Assembly (NCBI GenBank): GCA_964391735.1
Contig: CAYMNF010000032.1
Location: 1-23,503, forward strand
From: CAG-1031 sp964391735
GTDB lineage: Bacteria; Bacteroidota; Bacteroidia; Bacteroidales; Muribaculaceae
Direction: 5' to 3'
DNA: 23,503 nt
Below the pieces are notes generated by a model. That model saw nothing but the letters and a program-made list of their open reading frames with translations. It ran no database searches and was not told the DNA's origin. This document shows positions 15,811-23,503 of this stretch, piece by piece (within the stretch, counting starts at the first letter, position 1; the number at the start of each line of letters is the position of its first letter). The translations under genes were made by a program, and so were the position numbers.

Positions 15811-18423
15811 GTGGCTAAAAAAATTGCCGAGACTCCCCTGATGAAGCAGTACTTCGAGATGAAGAAGAAGCATCCCGATGCAATCCTGCTGTTTCGCGTG
15901 GGAGACTTTTACGAGACCTTTGCCGATGATGCCATACAGGCAAGCGAGATTCTTGGCATAACCTTAACGCGGCGTGCCAACGGCAGTGCCAGCCACGTTG
16001 AGTTGGCGGGGTTCCCCCACCATGCGCTTGATACCTACCTGCCCAAGTTGGTGCGTGCCGGCCGGCGCGTTGCCATCTGCGAGCAGCTTGAGGACCCCAA
16101 ACTCACCAAAAAGATTGTAAAGCGCGGTATCACCGAGCTGGTGACACCCGGGGTGGTGATGGGTGACAACATTTTGCAGGGGCGCGAGAATAACTGGCTG
16201 TCGGCCGTACACTTTGGGCGCACGGCCATCGGCATCAGTTTTCTTGACATCTCCACGGGTGAGTTCCTTGCCGCCCAGGGCGATGTTGACCGCATAGGCA
16301 AGCTCCTTGAGTCCTTCGCCCCCAAGGAGGTACTGGTCATGACCGGGAACAAACGCCGCTTCACCGATACTTATCGCGGCACCTGGACAGTTTTTGAGCT
16401 TGACGACTGGGTGTTTACCCGTGAGGCCGGCCTCGAACGCCTGCTGCGACAAATGAATGCTGCCTCCCTCAAAGGGTTTGGCCTTGAAGGGATGACCGAG
16501 GCGGTGGTTGCCGCGGGGGCTGCCCTGCATTATCTTGACATAACGCAACACACCCGCACGGGCCACATCCTGAGCGTGAGACCCGTTGAGGATGAACGAT
16601 ATGTGCGGCTCGACAGGTTTACCGTGCGCAACCTTGAGCTGTTGTCGCCCATGGCTGAGGATGGCAAATCGCTGCTGTCGGTGATTGACCGCACGGTCAC
16701 GCCGATGGGGGCGCGCCTGCTGCGCCGGTGGATGATGTTCCCCCTCAAGGATGTCAAAGCCATAAACGAGCGCCTGGATGTGGTGGAAAACTTCTTTAAG
16801 GAGCCCGACATGCATCGTGACCTCACAGCAAGTCTTGAGGGGGTCGGCGACCTTGAACGCCAGATGGGGCGCGTGGCAATGCGACGCGCCATGCCGCGTG
16901 AGCTCCAGCACCTGAAGCAGGCGTTGTTGGCACTTGCTCCCGTCAAGGAGATGATTCAGCAGAGCGAACGCCCGGCGTTGCAAGCACTGGCGCAGAGGTT
17001 AGACCCTTGCCGCGATGTGACTGATGATATTGAACGCACGCTGTTGCCTGACCCCGCCTCGTCACCCGCAAAAGGCCCGGTGATAGCACGAGGGGTTGAC
17101 GCTGAATTAGACCGTTTACGCGACATTGCAGGCTCGGGAAAGGAGTACCTGATACAACTGCAGCGTCGCGAACAGGAACGCACCGGCATAACATCGCTCA
17201 AGGTCGGCTTCAACAACGTGTTCGGATACTACATTGAGGTCACCAATACCCACAAGGACAAGGTTCCGCCTGAATGGATTCGCAAGCAGACCCTGGTGAA
17301 CGCCGAACGCTACATTACCCCTGAGTTGAAGGAGTATGAGAACCTGATTGTGGGTGCCCAGACAAAAATTGAGGTTATAGAGGCCCAACTTTATAACCGA
17401 CTGGTTGCCCGCGTGGGCGAACATGTTGAGGCGATCCGCAGCAATGCCGAGGTTGCAGCCGTGCTTGATGTCCTCAGTGCCTTTGCCAACGTTGCTCGTG
17501 ACAACCGGTATGTACGGCCCGTTGTTGACGACTCGCTGGACCTTGAGCTGGTTGAGGCGCGACACCCGGTCATTGAGCGTCAATTGCCTCCCGGCGAGAC
17601 GTACGTGGCAAACACCCTGCGCATGTCTAATGCGGGCACTCAGATAATGATGATTACCGGACCGAACATGGCCGGTAAGTCAGCCCTTTTGCGCCAGACG
17701 GCCCTGAACGTCATCATGGCACAGATAGGCTGCTTCGTGGCTGCCGACTCGGCCCATATCGGGGTGGTTGACAAGGTCTTCACCCGCGTGGGGGCCTCTG
17801 ACAATATCTCATCGGGGGAGTCCACCTTCATGGTTGAGATGACCGAGGCGGCATCTATCCTAAACAATATGTCACGCCGCTCACTCATAGTGTTTGACGA
17901 GTTGGGACGCGGAACCTCAACCTATGACGGCATCTCGATTGCACGCGCAATAGTCGAATATCTGCATGAGGCCCCGGGCATCAATCCCAAAACTTTGTTC
18001 GCGACACATTATCATGAGCTTAATGAGATGGAACAAAGCTTTTCGCGCATTGTCAACTACAGCATCTCGGTGAAAGAGATTGACGGCAAGGTTGTGTTCC
18101 TGCGCAAACTTGTCAAAGGGGGGTCTGAGCACTCCTTCGGGTTGCACGTAGCACAATTGGCGGGTATTCCCCGCAGCATTGTCAAGCGTGCCGAGAAGAT
18201 TCTTAAGCACCTTGAGGCCAATGCCATGCAGGGTGCCCCGGGGAAGGTGGCTCCCATCGATGTGGACTCTGGTATGCAACTGTCTTTCTTTCAGCTTGAG
18301 GACCCCGTTCTCGAGAAGTTGCGGGACACCATCCTTGACCTGGACATCAACAACCTGACACCGCTTGAGGCCCTAACGCGCCTGCACGATGTGCGCTCAA
18401 TATTGACCGGCAGGCCCGAATAA
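15811..18423 (+). CDS. mutS: DNA mismatch repair protein MutS
   Basis: MutS recognises mismatches and small loops and starts mismatch repair with MutL. From the GTG at 15811 it is 870 aa, the usual size. The N-terminal mismatch-binding domain has the Phe33-Tyr-Glu35 wedge in GDFYETF; connector, lever and clamp domains follow; the ATPase has Walker A GPNMAGKS (617-624), Walker B LIVFDELGRG with Asp696/Glu697, and an ATHYHEL motif. The region between the meaB stop and residue 11 has no ATG: candidates are TTG 15784, GTG 15811 and ATG 15841. GTG gives MAKKIAETPLMKQY, closest to the usual N-terminus. It probably shares the DUF1573-meaB transcript; the downstream helicase follows by 38 nt. Confidence 0.96.
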   Translation: MAKKIAETPLMKQYFEMKKKHPDAILLFRVGDFYETFADDAIQASEILGITLTRRANGSASHVELAGFPHHALDTYLPKLVRAGRRVAICEQLEDPKLTKKIVKRGITELVTPGVVMGDNILQGRENNWLSAVHFGRTAIGISFLDISTGEFLAAQGDVDRIGKLLESFAPKEVLVMTGNKRRFTDTYRGTWTVFELDDWVFTREAGLERLLRQMNAASLKGFGLEGMTEAVVAAGAALHYLDITQHTRTGHILSVRPVEDERYVRLDRFTVRNLELLSPMAEDGKSLLSVIDRTVTPMGARLLRRWMMFPLKDVKAINERLDVVENFFKEPDMHRDLTASLEGVGDLERQMGRVAMRRAMPRELQHLKQALLALAPVKEMIQQSERPALQALAQRLDPCRDVTDDIERTLLPDPASSPAKGPVIARGVDAELDRLRDIAGSGKEYLIQLQRREQERTGITSLKVGFNNVFGYYIEVTNTHKDKVPPEWIRKQTLVNAERYITPELKEYENLIVGAQTKIEVIEAQLYNRLVARVGEHVEAIRSNAEVAAVLDVLSAFANVARDNRYVRPVVDDSLDLELVEARHPVIERQLPPGETYVANTLRMSNAGTQIMMITGPNMAGKSALLRQTALNVIMAQIGCFVAADSAHIGVVDKVFTRVGASDNISSGESTFMVEMTEAASILNNMSRRSLIVFDELGRGTSTYDGISIARAIVEYLHEAPGINPKTLFATHYHELNEMEQSFSRIVNYSISVKEIDGKVVFLRKLVKGGSEHSFGLHVAQLAGIPRSIVKRAEKILKHLEANAMQGAPGKVAPIDVDSGMQLSFFQLEDPVLEKLRDTILDLDINNLTPLEALTRLHDVRSILTGRPE

Positions 18424-18461
18424 GGTCCTCCACCCCCCTATCATCACCCCCCCTTGCGCTT

Positions 18462-19877
18462 ATGGCACAGTTATCTTCCCCACCCACGGCTGAACAATTT
18501 GCCGGGATACTGTTGGGGCAACTCCCCTTTGAGGCAACCCGCCAGCAACTACAGTTGGCGGCAGCCCTGGCACGCTTCTTCACCACCGGCCCGCAAGAGG
18601 GGATATTTATGCTCAACGGATATGCCGGAACGGGGAAGACCTCAATGGTCGGCGCTCTGGTAAAAGCCCTCAGGCACTATCGTGTACCCACTGTGTTGTT
18701 GGCACCGACGGGTCGTGCAGCAAAGGTGTTCGCAGCAATGGCATCAAAGAGTGCATACACCATCCACCGGCATATATACCGCATGCAGGGGGTCGATGGC
18801 GGCTTCAAGCTGGCACTGAACACCAAACCGGGCACGGTCTTTATTGTGGATGAGGCCTCAATGATTTCTGATGTAGCCTCAGAGATTACCGGGGCATCAT
18901 TGCTGGATGACTTGCTGCAACATGTTTTCACCTCAGAGGGGTGCCGACTGGTGCTGTTGGGGGACACCGCACAGCTGCCTCCGGTGGGGACCTCCATGTC
19001 GCCGGCTTTGGACCTTGACCACCTGCGCGGATTCGGGTTGCCGGTGGTGCGCGCGGGCATGACCGCCACCGTGCGACAGGCTGCTGACTCAGGGATTCTG
19101 ATGAACGCCACACGCCTGCGTCTGATGATGTCCAAGGAGGGTGAACTTCCCCCACCGCGAATCTCGGCAGGAGACTTCCCCGATATTATCGAGGTTAATA
19201 CGTATGACCTGACCGAGGTCCTTTCCAATGCCTACCATAGGGACGGCATTGACAACACCATCCTGATAACGCGCACAAATTATGCCGCCACGCAGGCCAA
19301 CATTGCCATTCGCAAAGGTGTGTTGGATTATGAGGCGGAATTGGTCAACGGCGAAAGGCTGATGGTGGTGAAAAACAACTATGCGGTAACTCGTGGGGTC
19401 CCCGGGGTGGACTTTATTGCCAATGGCGATGCACTGACGGTGCGCGAGATTTTCGGCACGGAGACCCTCTACGGCATGCGGTTTGCCGATGTGTGCGTGT
19501 CCCTGTCTGATGACCCCGATGCCACCGAGATACGGTGCAAAATCCTGCTGGATGCCCTGACGTCAAACAGCCCGGCGGCAGACCCCGCACGATGGCAGGC
19601 GTTCAGAGAGCAGATGGTGGCTGCCCTTGGCCCGGAGGCATCGCGTGGAACGATAGCGGCCATGATGCGGCAGGACCCCTACATAAACGCTCTGCAGGTA
19701 AAATATGCCTATGCCGTTACGTGCCACAAGGCACAAGGCGGCCAGTGGGTCAATGTTTTTATGGATCGCAGCACTTTGCAGCCGCTGCCCGGGGAGCCCG
19801 TCAAGGACACATACCGCTGGGTTTACACCGCCGTTACGCGTGCCACCAAACGGCTTTATATGGTAAGTCCTGAATAA
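18462..19877 (+). CDS. RecD/Dda-like SF1 DNA helicase
   Basis: A 471-aa superfamily 1 helicase of the RecD2/Dda type, common in Bacteroidales and often annotated as an AAA or exodeoxyribonuclease V-like protein. Motifs: Walker A GYAGTGKT (53-60), motif Ia LAPTGRAAKVF (80-90), TIHRHIY, Walker B VDEASM (Asp130/Glu131), motif III GDTAQLPPVG (168-177), and C-terminal VTCHKAQGGQW and YTAVTRATKRLY (motif VI). No nuclease domain and no RecB/RecC partner are seen, so RecBCD membership is unlikely. It probably unwinds DNA during repair or replication, and its place after mutS fits that. The spacer before it is C-rich with no promoter. It converges on yraN with 17 nt between stops. Confidence 0.9.
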   Translation: MAQLSSPPTAEQFAGILLGQLPFEATRQQLQLAAALARFFTTGPQEGIFMLNGYAGTGKTSMVGALVKALRHYRVPTVLLAPTGRAAKVFAAMASKSAYTIHRHIYRMQGVDGGFKLALNTKPGTVFIVDEASMISDVASEITGASLLDDLLQHVFTSEGCRLVLLGDTAQLPPVGTSMSPALDLDHLRGFGLPVVRAGMTATVRQAADSGILMNATRLRLMMSKEGELPPPRISAGDFPDIIEVNTYDLTEVLSNAYHRDGIDNTILITRTNYAATQANIAIRKGVLDYEAELVNGERLMVVKNNYAVTRGVPGVDFIANGDALTVREIFGTETLYGMRFADVCVSLSDDPDATEIRCKILLDALTSNSPAADPARWQAFREQMVAALGPEASRGTIAAMMRQDPYINALQVKYAYAVTCHKAQGGQWVNVFMDRSTLQPLPGEPVKDTYRWVYTAVTRATKRLYMVSPE

Positions 19878-19894
19878 GAGGCGTTTACGGCTGC

Positions 19895-20263
19895 TCAATA
19901 GGTAAACAGTGGAGGCAGAAAAGCATCAGGGATGTGGGTAACCTCATAATCCTCAGGGGTCCCCACCACTGCCACGATGTCAAACTGGGGACGCCACGGC
20001 ACACCCGCAATCTGCAGATAGGTGTTTGCAGCACGCGCCAGGCGGCGTTTCTTCACCTCGGTGATGGCATCCAAAGGGTCAGAAAGGGGCGAACGGCGGG
20101 TCTTGACCTCAACAAAAGCTATTGAGGTGCCCAATTGCGCAATGATGTCGATCTCCACGCCCCCTACCCGCTCATTGGTTGCCAAGATGGCGTGCCCGTA
20201 CTTCACCAGATAATCCCGGGCTACCTCCTCGCCCCACTTCCCAAGGTCATTATGCTGTGCCAT
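19895..20263 (-). CDS. yraN: YraN family (UPF0102) endonuclease-fold protein
   Basis: A 122-aa protein of the YraN/UPF0102 family, a PD-(D/E)XK nuclease fold widespread in bacteria whose role is poorly known; links to DNA or RNA processing are suggested by the fold only. The visible signature is GEEVARDYL near residue 11, Glu37-x-Asp39 in GVEIDII, and Glu52-Val-Lys54 in FVEVKTR, the expected catalytic pattern. The length is typical. It begins at 20263 next to a GAAATTTG promoter box only 4 nt away and is divergent from lptD. Confidence 0.92.
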   Translation of the reverse strand: MAQHNDLGKWGEEVARDYLVKYGHAILATNERVGGVEIDIIAQLGTSIAFVEVKTRRSPLSDPLDAITEVKKRRLARAANTYLQIAGVPWRPQFDIVAVVGTPEDYEVTHIPDAFLPPLFTY

Positions 20264-20267
20264 ACGG

Positions 20268-20299
20268 CAAATTTCGTAAAACTAACCCACATGCGCAAC
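20268..20299 (-). promoter_or_regulatory. yraN promoter
   Basis: On the minus strand a GTTG -33 box (20299-20296) is followed after exactly 20 nt by the -7 box GAAATTTG (20275-20268), one mismatch from TAnnTTTG. The ATG begins 4 nt later, so the predicted transcript is leaderless or nearly so. Confidence 0.5.
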
Positions 20300-20357
20300 C
20301 CCCACAGTATGAGCACTGCGGGCCGTTTTTCGCATGGTGGAATTTGGGAAAAATAGT

Positions 20358-20365
20358 TACCTTTG
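20358..20365 (+). promoter_or_regulatory. lptD promoter -7 box
   Basis: TACCTTTG matches TAnnTTTG perfectly and ends 8 nt before the chosen ATG at 20374. The -33 position (about 20334-20337) has no convincing TTTG. The closeness to the ATG points to a very short or absent leader. Confidence 0.55.
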
Positions 20366-20373
20366 CATTTCGA

Positions 20374-23202
20374 ATGGCGAACGTCACGCTGACAAAGATT
20401 CGGCACGGGTTGTCCGCGCTCATTCCGCTTGCTGTCGGGTTGATATGCTCGGCGGTAGGCGTTGGTATGCCCTCGGGTCAGACACCCCCGGGGGTGCAGT
20501 TGTGGGACACCGTGGCGATGCCCTATGGGCTCATCGACTCCCTTGACAACGTCATTGACTCGGCCTACATGGCTGACTCCCTCAATACCGGGCGACTGGG
20601 GCGCTCAGCCTCCCGACACCGTGTCAGCGTCCAGAAAGACCTCTCAGACAGCACTCCCCGCGCAACCTTCATCCGGGAAAAGGCTGACCTTGACCATGTG
20701 GTGACCTTCAGCGCCACAGACTCGATGGTGCTGGTGGGGAACAACGATGCACGCATGTATGGCGAGTCAAAGGTAACATACGGCGACATTGAGCTGCAGG
20801 CCAACAGTATAGAGATGGACACCCGCACCTCTGAGGTCTATGCCGTTGGCGTCCCCGACTCAACCGGCACCGCTGTGGGCACACCGGTGTTTAAAGACGG
20901 GGACACCGACTATGAGTCGCAAACCATGCGCTATAACTTCAAAACCGGCAAAGGGTTTATCACCGATGTTATTACGCAACAGGGCGAGGGATACCTGACG
21001 GGCGGACAGACCAAAAAGGTTGAGGACAACACCTTCTATGTTGAGAACGGCCGGTATACTACCTGCGACAACCACGAGCATCCTCACTTCTGGTTACAAT
21101 TAACCAAGGCAAAAGTTCGCCCGGGGCATGATGTTGTCAGCGGGCCGGCCTACATGGTGCTTGAGGGGCTGCCGCTGCCGCTGGCAGTACCTTTCGGCTA
21201 CTTCCCCTTCAGTGAGCGATATGCCTCGGGTATCATCGTGCCCACTTTTGGCGACGACTATCGCCGCGGTTTTTACCTCTCTGACGGCGGATATTACTTT
21301 GCCATCAACGACAACATTGACCTTGCGCTGACGGGTGAAATCTACACCAAGGGGTCATGGGGTGTGCGCGCACAGTCAACCTACAACAAACGCTACAAGT
21401 TCAACGGCTCCTTCAACCTCTCCTACATCACCACCATTTATGGCGACAAGGGGATGCCAGACTATTCCAAGCAAACCAACTTCCAGGTGCTGTGGAACCA
21501 CACCCAGGATGCCAAGGCCAACCCCAACCTAAACTTTTCAGCCTCGGTAAACTACACCACATCGGGCTACACCCGCAACGACCTTAACAGCTACTATTCA
21601 AACGCGTTCACCGAGAACACCAAGTCATCAACCATCAACCTAACCTGGCGTCCTCCGGGCAGTAAGTGGAGCCTCTCAGCCAACACCAACATCACCCAGC
21701 GCACCCAGGACTCCACCCTGGCGGTTTCTTTCCCCAACATCACCGCCTCACTAAGCCAAATCCAGCCCTTCAAGCGCAAAAACGCCGTGGGTGCCGAGCG
21801 CTGGTATGAGAAGATTCGCCTGTCCTACACCGGCCAATTTTCAAACAGCCTCACGGCCCGTCAGGACCAGTTTTTCCACAAGAGCCTGATTAAGGACTGG
21901 CGCAACGGCTTCAAGCACTATCTGCCGATTTCAGCCACCTTCACGGCCTTTCAGTACTTCAACATCACCCCGGCCATAACCTTTAATGACCGCATGTACA
22001 CCAACAAGGTGCGTCGGCAATGGGACCCCAACCTCTCAGCCGAGGTGCAAGACACTACATACGGTTTCTACAACTCCTTTGACTTTAATGCCTCAATATC
22101 GATTGACACCAAGCTATACGGTTTCTATAAACCGCTGCCCTTCCTGGGGGACAAGGTACGCATGATACGTCACGTCTTTACCCCCTCGGTATCCTTCAAC
22201 GGCTCGCCTGACTTCAGCGACCCTTTCTGGGGCAGCTATGGCCAACTGCAGTATACCGACCAAAACGGCAACCTCGTCAACCGCCGTTACAGCTACTTCC
22301 CCAACTCACTGTTCGGCGTGCCGGGACAGGGGAAAACCGGTGCCGTAACCCTCTCCCTTGCCAACAACGTGGAGATGAAAGTGCGCTCAGACAACGACTC
22401 GGTTCCTGACCGCAAAATCTCCCTCATCGAGAACCTGCAGCTGCAGCAAAGCTACAACTTTGCGGCCGACTCCCTGCGGTGGAGCAACCTCAATGCCAAT
22501 CTGCTGCTGCGCCTCACCAAAAATTTCAACCTCAACCTCAGCACCACCTGGGATCCCTATACCTACGCCCTCTCCCCCTCGGGTACCCCCGTGCGCGTTG
22601 ACCGCACCCGTCTGCAAGCCGGCAAAGGGTGGGTAAGGCTTTCCTCGGCCGGGACATCCTTCTCATACACCTTTAATAACGATACCTTCCGCCGCAATAA
22701 GAATAAAGACTCAAAGAACAACACGAGTGAGGCCCAAGAGTTTGCCGAAGAAACCTCAGACTTCTCCCAACGCACCCCGCAAACTAACCGAAACGAGAAC
22801 AACGGGGATATGAAGATGGACGCCGATGGATACATGGAGTGGGAGGTGCCGTGGTCTCTCTCAGTAAATTACTCAATCGGGTATGCCTACGGGCGTTTTG
22901 ACGTCGACAAAATGGAGTACAAGGGACGCGTAACCCAAAACCTTTCCTTCTCAGGGAACATACGTCCTACCCGCAACTGGGCCTTCAGCTTCTCGGCAAG
23001 CTACAACTTTGACACCCACAAGCTTGCATACATGAACTGCAACATCAGCCGAGACATGCACTGTTTTGCCATGTCAGCCAGCTTTATCCCCGTGGGCCCC
23101 TACAAGAGCTACAACTTCCATATCGCCATCAAGTCCTCCCTGCTCAGCGACATCAAGTACGACAAACGCTCATCCCTGTCCAACGGCGTCACCTGGTACT
23201 AA
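20374..23202 (+). CDS. lptD: LPS-assembly outer-membrane protein LptD (OstA family)
   Basis: LptD is the outer-membrane beta-barrel that, with LptE, inserts LPS into the outer leaflet. From the ATG at 20374 it is 942 aa and starts with a signal peptide (about residues 1-36). A long linker precedes an OstA/LptA-like beta-jellyroll (about 108-235: MYGESKVTYGDIELQANSIE, FYVENGRYTTC), then the conserved PLPLAVPFGYFPFS segment (267-280) and a barrel rich in alternating aromatic strands, ending in SNGVTWY as is typical of Bacteroidota LptD. The upstream frame is open to 20179 but overlaps yraN, and the promoter is at 20358, so that extension is rejected. Cysteines at 231 and in the C-terminal MNCNISRDMHC could form the disulfides needed for LptD maturation, but the pairing is unknown. 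Confidence 0.93.
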   Translation: MANVTLTKIRHGLSALIPLAVGLICSAVGVGMPSGQTPPGVQLWDTVAMPYGLIDSLDNVIDSAYMADSLNTGRLGRSASRHRVSVQKDLSDSTPRATFIREKADLDHVVTFSATDSMVLVGNNDARMYGESKVTYGDIELQANSIEMDTRTSEVYAVGVPDSTGTAVGTPVFKDGDTDYESQTMRYNFKTGKGFITDVITQQGEGYLTGGQTKKVEDNTFYVENGRYTTCDNHEHPHFWLQLTKAKVRPGHDVVSGPAYMVLEGLPLPLAVPFGYFPFSERYASGIIVPTFGDDYRRGFYLSDGGYYFAINDNIDLALTGEIYTKGSWGVRAQSTYNKRYKFNGSFNLSYITTIYGDKGMPDYSKQTNFQVLWNHTQDAKANPNLNFSASVNYTTSGYTRNDLNSYYSNAFTENTKSSTINLTWRPPGSKWSLSANTNITQRTQDSTLAVSFPNITASLSQIQPFKRKNAVGAERWYEKIRLSYTGQFSNSLTARQDQFFHKSLIKDWRNGFKHYLPISATFTAFQYFNITPAITFNDRMYTNKVRRQWDPNLSAEVQDTTYGFYNSFDFNASISIDTKLYGFYKPLPFLGDKVRMIRHVFTPSVSFNGSPDFSDPFWGSYGQLQYTDQNGNLVNRRYSYFPNSLFGVPGQGKTGAVTLSLANNVEMKVRSDNDSVPDRKISLIENLQLQQSYNFAADSLRWSNLNANLLLRLTKNFNLNLSTTWDPYTYALSPSGTPVRVDRTRLQAGKGWVRLSSAGTSFSYTFNNDTFRRNKNKDSKNNTSEAQEFAEETSDFSQRTPQTNRNENNGDMKMDADGYMEWEVPWSLSVNYSIGYAYGRFDVDKMEYKGRVTQNLSFSGNIRPTRNWAFSFSASYNFDTHKLAYMNCNISRDMHCFAMSASFIPVGPYKSYNFHIAIKSSLLSDIKYDKRSSLSNGVTWY

Positions 23203-23207
23203 TCCCC

Positions 23208-23503
23208 CGCACGTTCGCAAAGCGAACAACCCGGCCCCAAGATAAATAGTTAATATACAAAGCCTTCCCTTTTAGGGCCAAGACCCGGACGGACGGCGGA
23301 CGCACGGGCTTAGCAACCGTTGCCGCTTTCGTAGAGAGATTTTGGGTGCTTTGCGCGTATTGTTCGACCAATAAATTGGTCGGGTTGGGGGCAACAAATA
23401 CCGTGGGCTTTCGCCCACGGCTACGAAATTCAACCGCTAACGCGGTTGCAATGCGGCGGTTTGTGCACACGTCAGCGCACCACGTAGTGGTGCAAGAGCG
23501 TAG
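23208..23503. repeat. Array of perfect hairpins, REP/BIME-like intergenic element
   Basis: About 300 bp after lptD contain no convincing gene but a run of perfect palindromes: GTTCGC/GCGAAC (23213-23227, loop AAA); CGACCAAT/ATTGGTCG (23365-23382, 2-nt centre); CCGTGGGC/GCCCACGG (23401-23420, loop TTTC); CAACCGC/GCGGTTG (23431-23448, loop TAAC); GCACCAC/GTGGTGC (23477-23493, loop GTA). The last four occupy under 130 bp. On the minus strand the CCGTGGGC hairpin has a GAAA tetraloop and is directly preceded by GTAG (23424-23421), the head tetranucleotide of REP elements moved by RAYT transposases. The window ends in GTAG, so the array may continue. A minus-strand 93-codon frame here is made mostly of hairpin arms and is not credited. 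Confidence 0.6.

Noticed and set aside
15964..16983. Long minus-strand open frame (339 codons) inside mutS
   Set aside because: It is an antisense shadow of a clearly conserved mutS; the length reflects GC-rich codon use and it shows no known motif.
19883..19907. Bidirectional terminator between the helicase and yraN genes
   Set aside because: Only a 6-bp GTTTAC/GTAAAC stem with a 13-nt loop overlapping the yraN stop; too weak to call.
20179..20373. In-frame upstream extension of lptD (65 codons)
   Set aside because: It overlaps yraN antisense, lies upstream of the lptD -7 box, and would bury the signal peptide that begins at 20374.
23189..23470. Minus-strand 93-codon open frame after lptD
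   Set aside because: It is built mainly from the arms of the hairpin array, overlaps the lptD end and has no recognisable domain or promoter.
23365..23493. CRISPR array
   Set aside because: The repeated units are hairpins with different sequences, not identical direct repeats with regular spacers, and no cas gene is near.

Overview
This window looks like chromosomal DNA of a Bacteroidota bacterium, most likely order Bacteroidales. The moderately high GC and gene content would fit a Muribaculaceae-like lineage, but that family-level guess is weak. The evidence is the set of Bacteroidota-type promoters (TAnnTTTG -7 boxes, several with a TTTG-like -33 box exactly 20 nt upstream), the lack of Shine-Dalgarno sequences, and the gene families: a large LptD ending in VTWY, an Omp28-like protein, DUF1573 proteins, a PD40 propeller protein and a Bacteroidales-style MeaB. 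Nothing points to a phage, plasmid, insertion sequence or CRISPR array. Seventeen protein genes fill most of the window.

Layout. (1) 54-3245, plus strand: a cytidylate-kinase-like protein, hypF and hypA, overlapping by 7 and 8 nt, so almost certainly one operon. HypF and HypA are maturation factors for [NiFe] hydrogenases, but no hydrogenase or other hyp gene is visible here. (2) 3183-7521, minus strand: glmS, a PD40 propeller protein and tilS, a leftward operon that collides tail-to-tail with hypA in a 63-bp coding overlap. (3) 7522-7826: a divergent control region with two promoters, a perfect 17-bp palindrome in the glmS leader and a GC-rich fold-back patch. (4) 7827-11187, plus strand: a lipoprotein of unknown function, an LtaS-like membrane phosphotransferase and a PAP2 lipid phosphatase, a plausible envelope-modification cassette. 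(5) 11291-12886: an Omp28-like secreted protein with a thioredoxin-like CxxC and a T9SS-like C-terminus, with its own promoter and terminator. (6) 13055-19877, plus strand: two tandem DUF1573 proteins, meaB, mutS and a RecD/Dda-like helicase, probably one transcript from a consensus promoter. (7) 19895-20263, minus strand: yraN, divergent from lptD (20374-23202, plus strand). (8) 23203-23503: a non-coding stretch packed with perfect hairpins, resembling a REP/BIME-type palindromic element.

Most genes are conserved housekeeping or envelope genes, so no spectacular new system is evident. The most interesting signals are the HypA C-terminal extension overprinted on tilS, the hairpin array at the right edge, three promoters placed so close to the start codon that their transcripts may be leaderless, the fold-back elements around the glmS divergent promoter, and the lipoprotein/LtaS-like/PAP2 cassette in a Gram-negative background. 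All functional calls rest on motif recognition by eye; no database search was run.
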